Shown one piece after another: positions 52,350 through 62,224 of a stretch of 64,000 bases of DNA. Positions within the stretch are counted from its first letter, which is position 1; every line of letters begins with the position of its first letter. The translations under genes were made by a program, and so were the position numbers. The notes beneath the pieces are model-generated. The model made no database searches. It saw nothing but the letters and a program-made list of their open reading frames with translations, and was not told the origin of the DNA. This stretch comes from Chitinophaga ginsengisegetis (GTDB taxonomy: Bacteria > Bacteroidota > Bacteroidia > Chitinophagales > Chitinophagaceae): assembly GCF_900168065.1 (NCBI RefSeq), contig NZ_FUZZ01000002.1:558001-622000 (forward strand), read 5' to 3'.

Positions 52350-53577
52350 TATCCTGCTGACTGGTATACCGTACCTGCGGAATCACCCGCAGCTTCGCCT
52401 GCAAATACGACTTTATCTTACGGTCCATTTCTTCTGATTCTTCCCGCGGCCACAGGTGCAGCAATATCTCATCAGTACCGAGTTCATTGGAATACACTTC
52501 CACCACAAACTCTTTCACATCTTCCATATCATTGAGCAAATCAAACAGGGCAGGCGGATACAGGGTAGTGCCCTTATATTTGATCATCTGTTTTTTACGA
52601 CCTATTACTGGAGATAACCGGAGCGTATGTCTGCCGCAGGAGCAGGCTCCATAATGATACTGGCAGATGTCACCGGTTTTATAGCGCAGCAGGGGCATCC
52701 CCTCCACGCCCAGTGTGGTAATAGTTACTTCCCCTTCTTCTCCTGGTGCAACGGGCTGGTTGTTTTCATCGAGCAACTCTACATAGAGCAGCTCCGGGTG
52801 ATGATGCCCCCCCTGACCGGCTTTGCATTCCGTAAAAGCAGTTTGCATTTCAGTGGATGCATAGGTGGAATAGAGCTGGATATTCCATTGCTCTGTGATC
52901 TTCTTACCCAGTACGTTCAGTGAAAAGTCTGTGTTGCGGATATTCTCTCCAATGCATACCGCCTTCTTAACGGAAGTCTGATTAATATCTATATGATGTT
53001 CTTTGGCGTAAGCAATCAGCTTTACAATAAAAGAAGGAACACCTACAATAGTGGTAGGTTGTATCCGTTGGATATTTTCCCATTGCATGCTGGGCACGCC
53101 CGGGCCTACACGCAGTACGCCAGCTCCCAGTTTACGGATGCCATTGTAATACGCCATACCCGCCATAAACTGACGGTCCAGTGTAAGCATAAGCTGGTAA
53201 ATATCGCTGTCGGTACCATCTGCACAACAGAAAGAAATATATTCGTTATAGCTTAAACGCTGCAGGTCTTTTTCCGTTAAGGCGATGATCACCGGGCGTC
53301 CTAAAGTTCCGGAGGTAGTAGTGTATTCGGCTATTTTGCTTTTATCCACACAAAGAAACTCCCAGTTATGTTCCTGGAGATCTTCCTTTGTAACCGGCGG
53401 GATCTGCGAAAATGCTTCCAGCGATTGAACCTGGTCTGCAGCAATGCCGTGTTTTTTAAACCATGCTTTATAGAATGGCGAAAATTCACGCAGGTAACCC
53501 AGCAGGCGCATTACTTCTTTCTCCTGGTAAGCCCTGATAGCTGCTTTAGACTGTAGTTCTATATCCGGTATATACAT
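52285..53577 (-). CDS. PaaK-like acyl-adenylating ligase of the pigment operon
   Basis: The 430-residue protein belongs to the phenylacetate-CoA ligase-like part of the ANL superfamily. The AMP-binding loop is TTSGTLGRP (about 87-95), the second motif LYSTYASTEMQTAFTEC, and the C-terminal part has RYKTGDICQY and GRKKQMIKYKGTTLYP. In aryl polyene/flexirubin clusters such ligases are thought to activate the aryl starter acid (for example 4-coumarate) for loading onto an ACP or CoA. It is the last gene of the operon; the substrate is inferred from context only. It overlaps the convergent HigA-like frame by 65 bases. Confidence 0.88.
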   Translation of the reverse strand: MYIPDIELQSKAAIRAYQEKEVMRLLGYLREFSPFYKAWFKKHGIAADQVQSLEAFSQIPPVTKEDLQEHNWEFLCVDKSKIAEYTTTSGTLGRPVIIALTEKDLQRLSYNEYISFCCADGTDSDIYQLMLTLDRQFMAGMAYYNGIRKLGAGVLRVGPGVPSMQWENIQRIQPTTIVGVPSFIVKLIAYAKEHHIDINQTSVKKAVCIGENIRNTDFSLNVLGKKITEQWNIQLYSTYASTEMQTAFTECKAGQGGHHHPELLYVELLDENNQPVAPGEEGEVTITTLGVEGMPLLRYKTGDICQYHYGACSCGRHTLRLSPVIGRKKQMIKYKGTTLYPPALFDLLNDMEDVKEFVVEVYSNELGTDEILLHLWPREESEEMDRKIKSYLQAKLRVIPQVRYTSQQDIMRMQFPENSRKPVKFLDNRS

Positions 53578-53588
53578 CTTCTATAAAT

Positions 53589-53966
53589 TTATCCTTCTAA
53601 AATCACCATTGCAACAGCGGCACTTTTTTCATGGGACAATGATACCCATATTTTCCGGATGCCTGCTGATGCGTATCTGTCTGCACCGTTTCCTATTAAA
53701 AATAATTGCGGTTTCCCGGCTTCATCATTGCGGATCTCTATTTCGTCGAAGTTCACACCGCCATTGCCCCAGCCGGTACCCAATGCCTTCAGTAAGGCTT
53801 CCTTTGCAGCAAAGCGGGCAGCATAACTTTCCGCCGGCATCGCCTGGTTTTCACAATAGCTGATTTCAAAAGGAGTAAACACCAGGTTCCGGAATCCATC
53901 TCCCTTCGCCAGCTTTGCCGCGATGCGTGGCACTTCTACGATATCTGTTCCGATGCCAATGATCAT
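53589..53966 (-). CDS. acpS: Holo-ACP synthase (4'-phosphopantetheinyl transferase), AcpS type
   Basis: The 125-residue protein has the AcpS metal-binding residues D8 (GIGTDIVEV) and E56 (ARFAAKEALLKALG). It transfers phosphopantetheine from CoA to ACP. In an aryl polyene operon it probably primes the dedicated ACPs, which would be encoded upstream, outside the window. It follows the C45-like gene by 5 bases and precedes the ligase by 11. Whether it also serves fatty acid synthesis cannot be told; a second acpS may exist elsewhere. Confidence 0.92.
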   Translation of the reverse strand: MIIGIGTDIVEVPRIAAKLAKGDGFRNLVFTPFEISYCENQAMPAESYAARFAAKEALLKALGTGWGNGGVNFDEIEIRNDEAGKPQLFLIGNGADRYASAGIRKIWVSLSHEKSAAVAMVILEG

Positions 53967-53971
53967 AGTGG

Positions 53972-55687
53972 TTAGCTTTTTAGTTTAGCATTACACAGTG
54001 CCAGCTGCTTGCGGATATGATCCTCTTCACCTTTGGTGGCAATCACTTTTGTTAACGCCGTTTCGTAATAAGACTTCGCCTTTGCATATGCTTTCTGCTT
54101 ATATTCATAATCACCTGCCAGCACGTAAGTGTGATAATAAGCCGGATTGGAGGCAATCAATGCACGGATATCCACTGCCTGCCCTTCTTTCAGCTGATCT
54201 CTCAGCTTGCGGTAGGTTTCAAAGGCAAGATAATCTTTTGACAGCAGGAAACTATCTGCCGCTATATTCTGTGCGCTGTCGTATACTTCATGATCAGTAG
54301 TAAGACCATGCATGCTGAAAATCTTATTCAGATCGTAAGCCACAAACTGCCCCAGCTGATAAGGTGCGGTAGATACCCACACCATCCCTTTCTTAGGCTC
54401 AAACACAATGGAGTGGTGCGCAATCAGCTGGTTAATGGCTTTCTCATTACCCATCCCGATATCCGCATTGTGTAAACCTCCGCGGTCGCGCAGGATATCC
54501 ACTGTTTTCTGAACGGTATTGGGTCCCTTCTCTTTCATCAGTTCTGTAAGCCTTTCATAGCGATATTCGGAGGCGCTTTCTTTTATCTGTAATTTATTAG
54601 ACGCCAGGCTACCCAGCGAATCGCCCTGGAAGTGATTGGTGCAGGTGATAAAGTTTTTACCGGAACTGTACATATCCATGCCTTCCGGTGTTTTTTCGAT
54701 GAGCACCGCTTTATTATCTTCTGCAGAACCTACCAGGAAAGACTCTGAAACAAACATCTTACGCTTCCGCGCAATTTCCCATGCTTCATTGATGTTTTTT
54801 GCATACTGCAGTATTTCCCGCGCCACCAGTGATACCGGGGTAGCGGCAGCGGTAGGTACGCTGGTTTTGGCAGCATTGATGGTTACGGTAAGTCCTTTGT
54901 CGTTCATGCCGGAAACCACGCCGGTAAAGCCGCCCCAGGTTACAAACATAAAGTTGTGGCCTTTCTCAGGACGGTAGAATACCACCATCTTCTCTTCTGC
55001 AAAGGCATCGCCCATGTAAAAATCGAAGTTGCGGCCAATGATCAGGTTACTGTCGGCCGACTGATCATTCCACGTACCGAAAGACGTACAACCCACCAGC
55101 ATCATGCCTTGCAGGGCATGTCCAATGTCGTGTGCAGCATGATAGTTCATCAACCGGGCATAGTTGGTACCAATATAGTCGTAGTTGGGAGAAGCAGAAA
55201 AAGACTCTCCATAAATTTCTTCCTTAAATTCTTCCGGCACATGATCCGCCAGATCGCGGTTAAACCAGCCGATAAAATATTTCAGGAAATGCAGGTAGAA
55301 AGTAGAAGGCACCATTTTGCTGAACTGCGCCACAAATACATCTTCCTGGCGCCGGATCAGCTCCCCGGAAAGTTTGCCATTGATCACTCCTCTTTCAAAC
55401 GGAGCGCCCTCCACATACATTTCATACAATCCACTGTTGCTTTTACGGAACCAATTGTTGCCCAATGTATACGCGGTGCTGTCCAGCTGGGTGCGCTGCA
55501 ACTGTAATGCGCGCTGGTCGGCTATTACCGGCGGCGGCATTTTACTTACCGATACCAGGTAAATGGCCAGCCCGATAAAAAGCAATACGAAAAAGCCGAT
55601 GATGTATAGTAGTATGCGTCCAAATCTTCTCCAGCCGCTGCGTTTCTTATTTTTCACTTCAAGTATATATTGACTGATTAATTTCAT
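53972..55687 (-). CDS. C45-type autoproteolytic acyltransferase/hydrolase, membrane-anchored
   Basis: The 571 residues begin with a basic stretch and a membrane helix (about 25-47, ILLYIIGFFVLLFIGLAIYLVSV). The rest resembles the acyl-CoA:6-APA acyltransferase (peptidase C45) N-terminal-nucleophile family: NYARLMNYHAAHDIGHAL, then the nucleophile Cys200 in LVGCTSFGTWN, IIGRNFDFYMGDAFAEEKMV, and GFTGVVSGMNDKGLTVTIN. In this operon it may join the aryl polyene acid to its alcohol partner (a dialkylresorcinol in flexirubin), but that is inference. It overlaps the upstream oxidoreductase by 29 bases. Confidence 0.82.
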   Translation of the reverse strand: MKLISQYILEVKNKKRSGWRRFGRILLYIIGFFVLLFIGLAIYLVSVSKMPPPVIADQRALQLQRTQLDSTAYTLGNNWFRKSNSGLYEMYVEGAPFERGVINGKLSGELIRRQEDVFVAQFSKMVPSTFYLHFLKYFIGWFNRDLADHVPEEFKEEIYGESFSASPNYDYIGTNYARLMNYHAAHDIGHALQGMMLVGCTSFGTWNDQSADSNLIIGRNFDFYMGDAFAEEKMVVFYRPEKGHNFMFVTWGGFTGVVSGMNDKGLTVTINAAKTSVPTAAATPVSLVAREILQYAKNINEAWEIARKRKMFVSESFLVGSAEDNKAVLIEKTPEGMDMYSSGKNFITCTNHFQGDSLGSLASNKLQIKESASEYRYERLTELMKEKGPNTVQKTVDILRDRGGLHNADIGMGNEKAINQLIAHHSIVFEPKKGMVWVSTAPYQLGQFVAYDLNKIFSMHGLTTDHEVYDSAQNIAADSFLLSKDYLAFETYRKLRDQLKEGQAVDIRALIASNPAYYHTYVLAGDYEYKQKAYAKAKSYYETALTKVIATKGEEDHIRKQLALCNAKLKS

Positions 55688-57176
55688 CTACCAGGAAATC
55701 CATTCCCAGCAACTCCGCCGAGGTGATTACACTGCTGATGGTTACCCCTAAAATTCCATGCAAGTTCAGGTTTTGACCGGTAAGATACAAATTAGATAGT
55801 TTGGTACGGGCCGAAACCATTGTCCGTAAAGGATCTGCGCTATCTTTTGCAATGCCGTACATGCTGCCGTCGCCGGTACCGATATAATCCCGGTACGATA
55901 ACGGCGTAGCCACATAGGAAGTATGGATACAATCCCGGAAACCGGGAAACTGCTTTTCCACACAATCAATAAGCAGGTTGGCTTTTTTCTCCTTAAATGC
56001 TTCATACTCCGCTCCCCTGCTGCCGGTTTGTAACACCGTATTAAAAGTATGCTGCCATTGCTTTACCTCATCATACCGCATATAGGTCATGATCGATAAA
56101 CTATCAGCCCAGGTTTCATGCCGGGAGCTGGCCGATACGTACATGGCATAGGTTTGCGGCCACTCTTCTTCTTTATAGTCAATACCTGCCCAGGCATTGC
56201 CTGTTGCATGGTAGTAATGATTGTAGTTAAGATATTTAAAGGTGCCCGGTTTCAAAGCTACGTTCAGTACAAAGGCGCCTATTGAATTTTCCAATCCCTG
56301 CATACGGCTGCGGTAAGCGCTGCGCAATACATCGCTGTGGGTAATCGCCATCGTTTGCGCAGGATGCAGGTTAGAGATATAATACGTAGCCTGTACTTTG
56401 CTGCCATCCTGCAATACAATATGATCTACCTTATCGCCGTCGCCATTGATAGCGGTAACAGCCATGTTACGGATCACTTCTCCACCGTTCTCCCGGATCT
56501 GGCGGCATAGCAGCTTTCCTATCTGGGAGCCGCCATCCACACACTTCCAGGAGCTTTTCATATAGCTGTTTAACACCAATGCATGTACGTAAAAAGGCGT
56601 TTTCTCCGCTACGCCCGCATACAAAAGATTGTTGCCGGCCAGTACCTGTTGCAGTTTTTCATTGCTGGTAATGCTGCGCAAATAGTCGGCAGTATTCAGC
56701 TGCAACACCGACCGTTTTTCTTCATAATCACCGGTACGAAGATTATACAGCGGGAACTTGCTGCATACTTCCGTGATCTTATTGCAATAGGCGCGTAACG
56801 CCGCCTCTTCTTCAGGAAAATCTTCCAGCAGCGTACGGATGAAGTTCTCTTCTCCCTGCGCTATCCGGTACACTTTATCATCCCCGGCAAAACTGATATG
56901 ATCGAAACCATCCATATCCATACGTTTCAGCCGGAGCTTATCATAAATGCCGAGGTACTTAAATACTTTGTAAAGGTTTTCACCAGGCGCCAGTCCGCCA
57001 ATATAATGCACACCAGAATCAAAAATAACTTTATCGCGCGACCATGTTTGCAGGCAACCGCCTGTTTGCCGGTTCTTTTCGTATATGCACACACGATACC
57101 CATGCCGGCTGAGAATAGCTCCACATACCAAACCGCCTAGGCCACTGCCTATAATGATGACATCATAGTGGTGCAT
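55659..57176 (-). CDS. FAD-dependent oxidoreductase, phytoene desaturase/CrtI-like
   Basis: The 505-residue protein has the N-terminal FAD dinucleotide motif DVIIIGSGLGGLVCGAILSRHGYRVCIYEKN (GxGxxG at 10-15) and the family's C-terminal segment NLYLTGQNLNLHGILGVTISSVITSAELLG. It is related to carotenoid desaturases and isomerases (CrtI/CrtISO, also RetSat). In flexirubin-type clusters such a protein may set double bonds or modify the chromophore. It overlaps the MMPL gene by 14 bases upstream and the C45-like gene by 29 downstream. Confidence 0.88.
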   Translation of the reverse strand: MHHYDVIIIGSGLGGLVCGAILSRHGYRVCIYEKNRQTGGCLQTWSRDKVIFDSGVHYIGGLAPGENLYKVFKYLGIYDKLRLKRMDMDGFDHISFAGDDKVYRIAQGEENFIRTLLEDFPEEEAALRAYCNKITEVCSKFPLYNLRTGDYEEKRSVLQLNTADYLRSITSNEKLQQVLAGNNLLYAGVAEKTPFYVHALVLNSYMKSSWKCVDGGSQIGKLLCRQIRENGGEVIRNMAVTAINGDGDKVDHIVLQDGSKVQATYYISNLHPAQTMAITHSDVLRSAYRSRMQGLENSIGAFVLNVALKPGTFKYLNYNHYYHATGNAWAGIDYKEEEWPQTYAMYVSASSRHETWADSLSIMTYMRYDEVKQWQHTFNTVLQTGSRGAEYEAFKEKKANLLIDCVEKQFPGFRDCIHTSYVATPLSYRDYIGTGDGSMYGIAKDSADPLRTMVSARTKLSNLYLTGQNLNLHGILGVTISSVITSAELLGMDFLVDEINQSIYT

Positions 57177-60100
57177 AATTTTCCTGGGGAAGTTTTTTGA
57201 TCACAAATATTACATTAGAGGTGTACCGGGTATTGTCGATTTCCTCCGCTACTGCACCATATTTGTGAACAAGACTACGTACATGTGCAGCTGAGAAAAA
57301 CGACAATGGCTGATCCTTCGTTTTATTAAACCCAATTACTTTTGTAGACATAAACTCTGTGAACTTCGTCCCCTCGTGCCTTTTGGCCATGTCGCTGTCG
57401 CCATCGCGGATCACAATCACACCATCCGGCGCGAGCCGTGCTATACATTGCTGCAGCAGCATCTCCTGCTCATCTGCAGGCAGATAGTGCAACACATCAC
57501 TTAATATAAAGGCGTCATACTCATTAAAAGGAGTAGCGGAAATATCACCATGAATAAACTGCAGCTGTTCCGGCTTATTATAACAATAAGCCGCAGTGGC
57601 TATCTTATCTTCATCATAATCAATACCAGTAATGGTTCTTCCCGGCGCCGTCCAGGTAAGCATGTAGTCCATGAACCCATAGCCACAGCCAATATCCAGT
57701 ATGCGTCCTTCTTTAGGTAATAACTCATGAAACAGCTGGTAATTGTTTTCCATCTTTGTTTTCACACGCATATACCATTCCAGCACCGGTCCTTTGTAGA
57801 TATAATTATATTTCAACTGCTCCCGGAAATATTTTGGCACTTCCGTTTCCGCACGTAGTATTTCATATTGTTGTTTAAAATACCGGCTGATAGATTTCGT
57901 ACGTGCGCTGTAGTTATCTCCCCACGACTTATCCTCAGGTGTAATACGGGGCAGGTACTTTACGGTTACTGTACCATCCTTCAACAGGAAATCGCCTTTA
58001 CTCATCGTATAGGCGGTACCGTGAATCACCATCGGCAAAATATCCAGACCCAATTGTTCTGCAATATAAAAAGCGCCTTTATGAAAACGCTTGATAGCCG
58101 GGTCGGGCGAGCGGGTGCCTTCCGGGTACACTACAATAGAATACCCTGCCGCTACCCTGTCTCTCAGCTTTTCAATAGCGCCCTCTGCACCGTCCGCAAC
58201 AGGATAGTAATCCGCCAGGCGAACTACGGAGCCAAACACCGGTGAACGCCATACCCATTGATTGGTAAGCAATATCACCTTCGGGTGAAGCATGGTGGAC
58301 ACTAATATATCGAGGAACGACTGATGATTACTGATAATCACCGCCGGCTTTTCCAGTTGCTCATTGGAAGGATTAATAATGCGCTTCTTCACATTGCGCA
58401 TAATATACAATACGCTGTGTGTATACGCAGAAAGTATGCGGTGATACAACACCTTTCCTTTTTCTTTATTGAATGGGTTCCAGCGGATCAGCACCGTACC
58501 GATAGCAGTTAAAAGAAAGCTGCCCATCGCAAAATAAGTAAAGGAAAATACAGAAAGCGTCCATCCTTTGAAAGTCCACGGTGCAAAGCCTTTCCGCACA
58601 CGGCCGGTGATCAGCCAGTTAAACAGGAAAGGGATCATTACCTGCGAAATCAACACCACGGTGCCAATACCGATAATAGAAATCAGCGCAATAGATTTCA
58701 GTGAAGGATGCTGTGCAAAGATGAGCACACCCAGCCCAAGAATAGTAGTGATGGCCGACAGGAAGATGGATGACTTGAAAGAAGAAAGGGTTTTCTTCCC
58801 GGTCCTGTATTCCTGTAACAGTCCATCCATCATAAAGATGCTGTAATCATCTCCCAAACCAAAAATAAAAGTAGAGAGGATGATATTTACAATATTGAAC
58901 TTAATCCCGAAAAGCCCCATGATACCTAATATCCACACCCAGCTGACAGCCATCGGGATAAAGGTGATGAGCGCCAGTTCAATACGGCCATACGATAATA
59001 ACAATGCAAAAAACACCAGCAGAGAAGTCATCCATGCAATGCTGTTAAACTCATCTTTCACCACTTCTACCAGGCGGTTAGCTGCATATTGTTTATCCAG
59101 CACCGTTGTATTCGGTATGTTCTCCAACGCATCGTACACTGCCTGTTTGTGGGCCGGATCTACTTTCAGTAAGGTTACCACGGAGGTAGTACCGTTCTTT
59201 TCTATAATAAAATCTCCGAGGTTACCGCTACGCAGTACCTGCAAAGCACTGGGATCGAGCGGCTGAAAATTTTTATTGATCAGCTGATCAAAGGGATCAA
59301 AGGCAGCTTTACTAAAGCCCAGCGTGCTTCCTTCACTACGCAGATATTGCAGCAATTGCTGCTTCCTGTCTGCGGTCCAGTAATGATTCCAGCGGTTAAT
59401 ACGTGCCTCCTGTTCCTTATTGGATAACAGTAACGCCTGTACGCCGGCATACTTTTTCACGATACCTTTTTCCTGCAACTGCTGAATAACCGGCAGCAGC
59501 TTTTCGCCGCTTTCCAGCGCTCCTTCCAGGTTGTGGCCGTCAGACACTACATACACCGATTGCGCCACATAGGAATTTACGCTGTTCAACTGTGCTTCCG
59601 CGGCTTTTAATTGCGGTGTCATGTAGTTCATGCGCATCATGTCACTTTCAAAGGATACGTTGCGTGCAGTATAGAAAAACACGATGGTAAGCAGGAAAAT
59701 AGCGCCTACCAGGTACTTGTTTTTCTCCGGCCGGTAAGCGGATAATTTGTCGAGCCAGTTATCATGATGGGTGGCTGCTTTCACTGGTTGCCGGCCCATC
59801 ACAATCCAGTGTGGCAGGAAGATCAGCGAAAATAAGGCAGCGCCCACCAGGCTGAGTGCAGCAAACAATCCCACGTCTTTCAGCATAGGAGAATGCACAA
59901 ACTGCAAACACAGAAACCCGCCGATAGTAGTAAAACTACCGAGCGTCATGGGTGTGGCCAGGTCGTTGATCACTTCGCGGATATTCTGCGAGTGACGGTA
60001 ATGATTAAATACATGCAGCGAATAATTCACCGCAATACCAAGCACTACAGCGCCCGCGCCCATGGCCATTACGGAGATGTGTCCTTTAATAACGTATATC

Positions 60101-61038
60101 CATGCCAGTGAAAACAGTCCGCCGAAAATAACCGGCAGCATCACCAGCACCGGGGCTCTTTTCTTTTTAAAGAACAGGGCAATCAGTACTACCAATAGTA
60201 CTACGGTGATGCCTTGCGTTAAAAAAGTATCCTGTCTTAACTGGGTGGCATTACCCACGGAAACAGCAGTACCACCGAAGTAAGAAGCGGCGATGCCGGG
60301 GTATTGCTGATCAAGACTATCCTTTATTTTATCAAGTCCTTTCAGGAACTGCGCATTAATTTTTGTGGCACCCGGCGGGTTTGCCGGCGTGATAAAGATC
60401 ATCAGGTGCTTATGATCTTTAGTGATGATGTAGTTATCATACAGTTCAAACTGATCATCATACTGCAGGTGTTGCAGTTTCTTTACGCCTATCCAGGAGA
60501 TGCCTACCGGATCGGCCTGGATCATTTTTTTCAGTACCAGTCCTGCGGGTGATATCAGCGTATTATAATCGTATTGTAATGATTGCTGTAGTTGCTGAGG
60601 TGCCAGTAAGCTATCGATTTTCGCGTAATCATTTTTTTCCAGGAAGATGGGCAGGTGTTGTTGTATCACCTGCATCAATCCCATGATCATGGCGTCGTCT
60701 GTTTGCGACTGAATCTGCCTGATATAGGGCGATAGCTGTGCGCCCGCCCTGGTGGACAGTTCTGCGGCATAGGCCGTTAAACTATCAGGCTGGGTTTCCT
60801 GCGTAGTATCTTTTTGGGAGATGGTAACAATCAGCTTATCCGCAAACCTGGAATCCTGGAACACCTGTTGCAGCTTATCCAGTTTCTTATCCTGCGGCAA
60901 TATTTTGGTAATATCTTCTTCCAGTTTTATTTGTGCAGCAAAATATCCAACCAGCAAAAAACTGGCAATGGTGCAACACCACAGCCATGCTTTACGCTGC
61001 TCAAAAAAATTATAGATCGCTACAAAAAGATTACCCAT
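57163..61038 (-). CDS. Trifunctional MMPL transporter / acyltransferase / methyltransferase fusion
   Basis: The 1291-residue fusion has three parts. Residues about 1-840 are an RND/MMPL exporter, with one N-terminal helix (13-35), two extracytoplasmic loops and two groups of helices (about 260-420 and 670-840). Residues about 870-1060 are a PlsC-like acyltransferase with the motifs NHQSFLD (904-910) and EGTRS (973-977). Residues about 1095-1285 are a class I SAM methyltransferase with DIGCGYG (about 1115-1121). Aryl polyene clusters carry these functions as separate or fused genes for chain transfer to lipid, methylation of the aryl head and export. It overlaps both neighbours (8 and 14 bases). 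Confidence 0.92.
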   Translation of the reverse strand: MGNLFVAIYNFFEQRKAWLWCCTIASFLLVGYFAAQIKLEEDITKILPQDKKLDKLQQVFQDSRFADKLIVTISQKDTTQETQPDSLTAYAAELSTRAGAQLSPYIRQIQSQTDDAMIMGLMQVIQQHLPIFLEKNDYAKIDSLLAPQQLQQSLQYDYNTLISPAGLVLKKMIQADPVGISWIGVKKLQHLQYDDQFELYDNYIITKDHKHLMIFITPANPPGATKINAQFLKGLDKIKDSLDQQYPGIAASYFGGTAVSVGNATQLRQDTFLTQGITVVLLVVLIALFFKKKRAPVLVMLPVIFGGLFSLAWIYVIKGHISVMAMGAGAVVLGIAVNYSLHVFNHYRHSQNIREVINDLATPMTLGSFTTIGGFLCLQFVHSPMLKDVGLFAALSLVGAALFSLIFLPHWIVMGRQPVKAATHHDNWLDKLSAYRPEKNKYLVGAIFLLTIVFFYTARNVSFESDMMRMNYMTPQLKAAEAQLNSVNSYVAQSVYVVSDGHNLEGALESGEKLLPVIQQLQEKGIVKKYAGVQALLLSNKEQEARINRWNHYWTADRKQQLLQYLRSEGSTLGFSKAAFDPFDQLINKNFQPLDPSALQVLRSGNLGDFIIEKNGTTSVVTLLKVDPAHKQAVYDALENIPNTTVLDKQYAANRLVEVVKDEFNSIAWMTSLLVFFALLLSYGRIELALITFIPMAVSWVWILGIMGLFGIKFNIVNIILSTFIFGLGDDYSIFMMDGLLQEYRTGKKTLSSFKSSIFLSAITTILGLGVLIFAQHPSLKSIALISIIGIGTVVLISQVMIPFLFNWLITGRVRKGFAPWTFKGWTLSVFSFTYFAMGSFLLTAIGTVLIRWNPFNKEKGKVLYHRILSAYTHSVLYIMRNVKKRIINPSNEQLEKPAVIISNHQSFLDILVSTMLHPKVILLTNQWVWRSPVFGSVVRLADYYPVADGAEGAIEKLRDRVAAGYSIVVYPEGTRSPDPAIKRFHKGAFYIAEQLGLDILPMVIHGTAYTMSKGDFLLKDGTVTVKYLPRITPEDKSWGDNYSARTKSISRYFKQQYEILRAETEVPKYFREQLKYNYIYKGPVLEWYMRVKTKMENNYQLFHELLPKEGRILDIGCGYGFMDYMLTWTAPGRTITGIDYDEDKIATAAYCYNKPEQLQFIHGDISATPFNEYDAFILSDVLHYLPADEQEMLLQQCIARLAPDGVIVIRDGDSDMAKRHEGTKFTEFMSTKVIGFNKTKDQPLSFFSAAHVRSLVHKYGAVAEEIDNTRYTSNVIFVIKKLPQENYAPL

Positions 61039-62224
61039 TTCTTCTTTCTTTTCTAAAAATTGTCAGTATTGCCCAACTCACTATCCAGGCCAGCAATCCA
61101 CCCAATACTGCCAGTGTAATGCTGCCAAATACATATTGCAACAGGTTATCCCTGATGGTATCGAAGTTGATGCCATTGGAAAATACCAGGTCTTTTGCGG
61201 TTTGCCCCATCCATACACGCCCTGCCAGGAAGCTGGCAAAGATCACAAATGGTGTAAGCGGCGGGGTACTGATATGTGCAAAAAGCAGCACCAACGCCTT
61301 ATTCAGCCTGAATTTTATAGACAACAGGATAGATACCAATAGCTGGAATCCCCAGATAGGTATGATCCCCATAAAAATACCAAAGCCAATGGAAGCTGCT
61401 TTCCTGATATTGGATTCGTCAGACTTCAGCACTTCTTCTTTCCACATTTTTTTCCAGTTCTCTTTTTTTAAAAGAAAACGGACCAGGTCGCGGGGTTTGA
61501 TATACAAAAAAGTAACGAGTACCAGTATGGTGTTCAATACCGTAATGCGCGAAACATCTCTTACCGGTCTGAAATGAGACACCCGTTCTTCCGGTGGCGG
61601 GTAGTATACACGCACCGGCGTCCAGTCGACCTTAATACCTTTCCACGCACTGCGCACCAATACCTCTATTTCAAATTCATATTTGGTGCAGAAGTAGTGC
61701 ATTCTCCCCATGCGTTGCAGGGGATACAGGCGGTAGCCGGATTGTGTATCAGGTCCTTTCAATCCGGTGGTTACCTGGAACCAGAAGTTAGATACTTTGT
61801 TGGCAGAAGTACTTTTGCCCGGCATATTCTCCTGGTGCAGGTTACGGGCGCCTATGATCAGTGCGCCCGGATGTTCTTCAATCTGCTGTAACATAGTGGG
61901 CAGATCGGTGGCAAAATGCTGGCCGTCGGCATCCATTGTGATTACATAGTCGTAGCCCTGCTCCAGCGCATAGGAAAATCCACGGCGAAGCGCCACGCCT
62001 TTTCCACGGTTAGGGCTATACGAAACCAGTTGCAGGGAAGGGAACTGTTCCAGTACTGCTGCTGTTTCGTCTGTAGCACCGTCGTTTACCACAATCACAT
62101 GACTGGTATAAGTAAGCGCGTCAGTCAATACAGCGCTCAGCGTACCGGCGTTGTTGTACGTAGGAATGAGCACCGCTGCGCGGTGGCGTTCAAAGTGTTC
62201 GTTATGTGTAGGTTGGCTGGTCAC
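61031..62224 (-). CDS. Glycosyltransferase family 2 fused to DUF2062
   Basis: The 397-residue protein opens with GTG directly after the dehydratase stop. The N-terminal GT-A domain (about 15-230) has IPTYNNAGTL, the donor-binding VVNDGATDET and metal motif MDADG (97-101), then TGLKGPDTQSGYRLYP. After a linker come membrane helices of DUF2062 (about 270-390: AASIGFGIFMGIIPIWGFQLLVSILLSIKF, HISTPPLTPFVIF). Its GT domain resembles polyprenyl-phosphate mannosyl/glucosyl transferases. Such GT2 genes are regular members of aryl polyene clusters and may attach the pigment to a sugar or lipid carrier. Confidence 0.88.
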   Translation of the reverse strand: MTSQPTHNEHFERHRAAVLIPTYNNAGTLSAVLTDALTYTSHVIVVNDGATDETAAVLEQFPSLQLVSYSPNRGKGVALRRGFSYALEQGYDYVITMDADGQHFATDLPTMLQQIEEHPGALIIGARNLHQENMPGKSTSANKVSNFWFQVTTGLKGPDTQSGYRLYPLQRMGRMHYFCTKYEFEIEVLVRSAWKGIKVDWTPVRVYYPPPEERVSHFRPVRDVSRITVLNTILVLVTFLYIKPRDLVRFLLKKENWKKMWKEEVLKSDESNIRKAASIGFGIFMGIIPIWGFQLLVSILLSIKFRLNKALVLLFAHISTPPLTPFVIFASFLAGRVWMGQTAKDLVFSNGINFDTIRDNLLQYVFGSITLAVLGGLLAWIVSWAILTIFRKERRNG

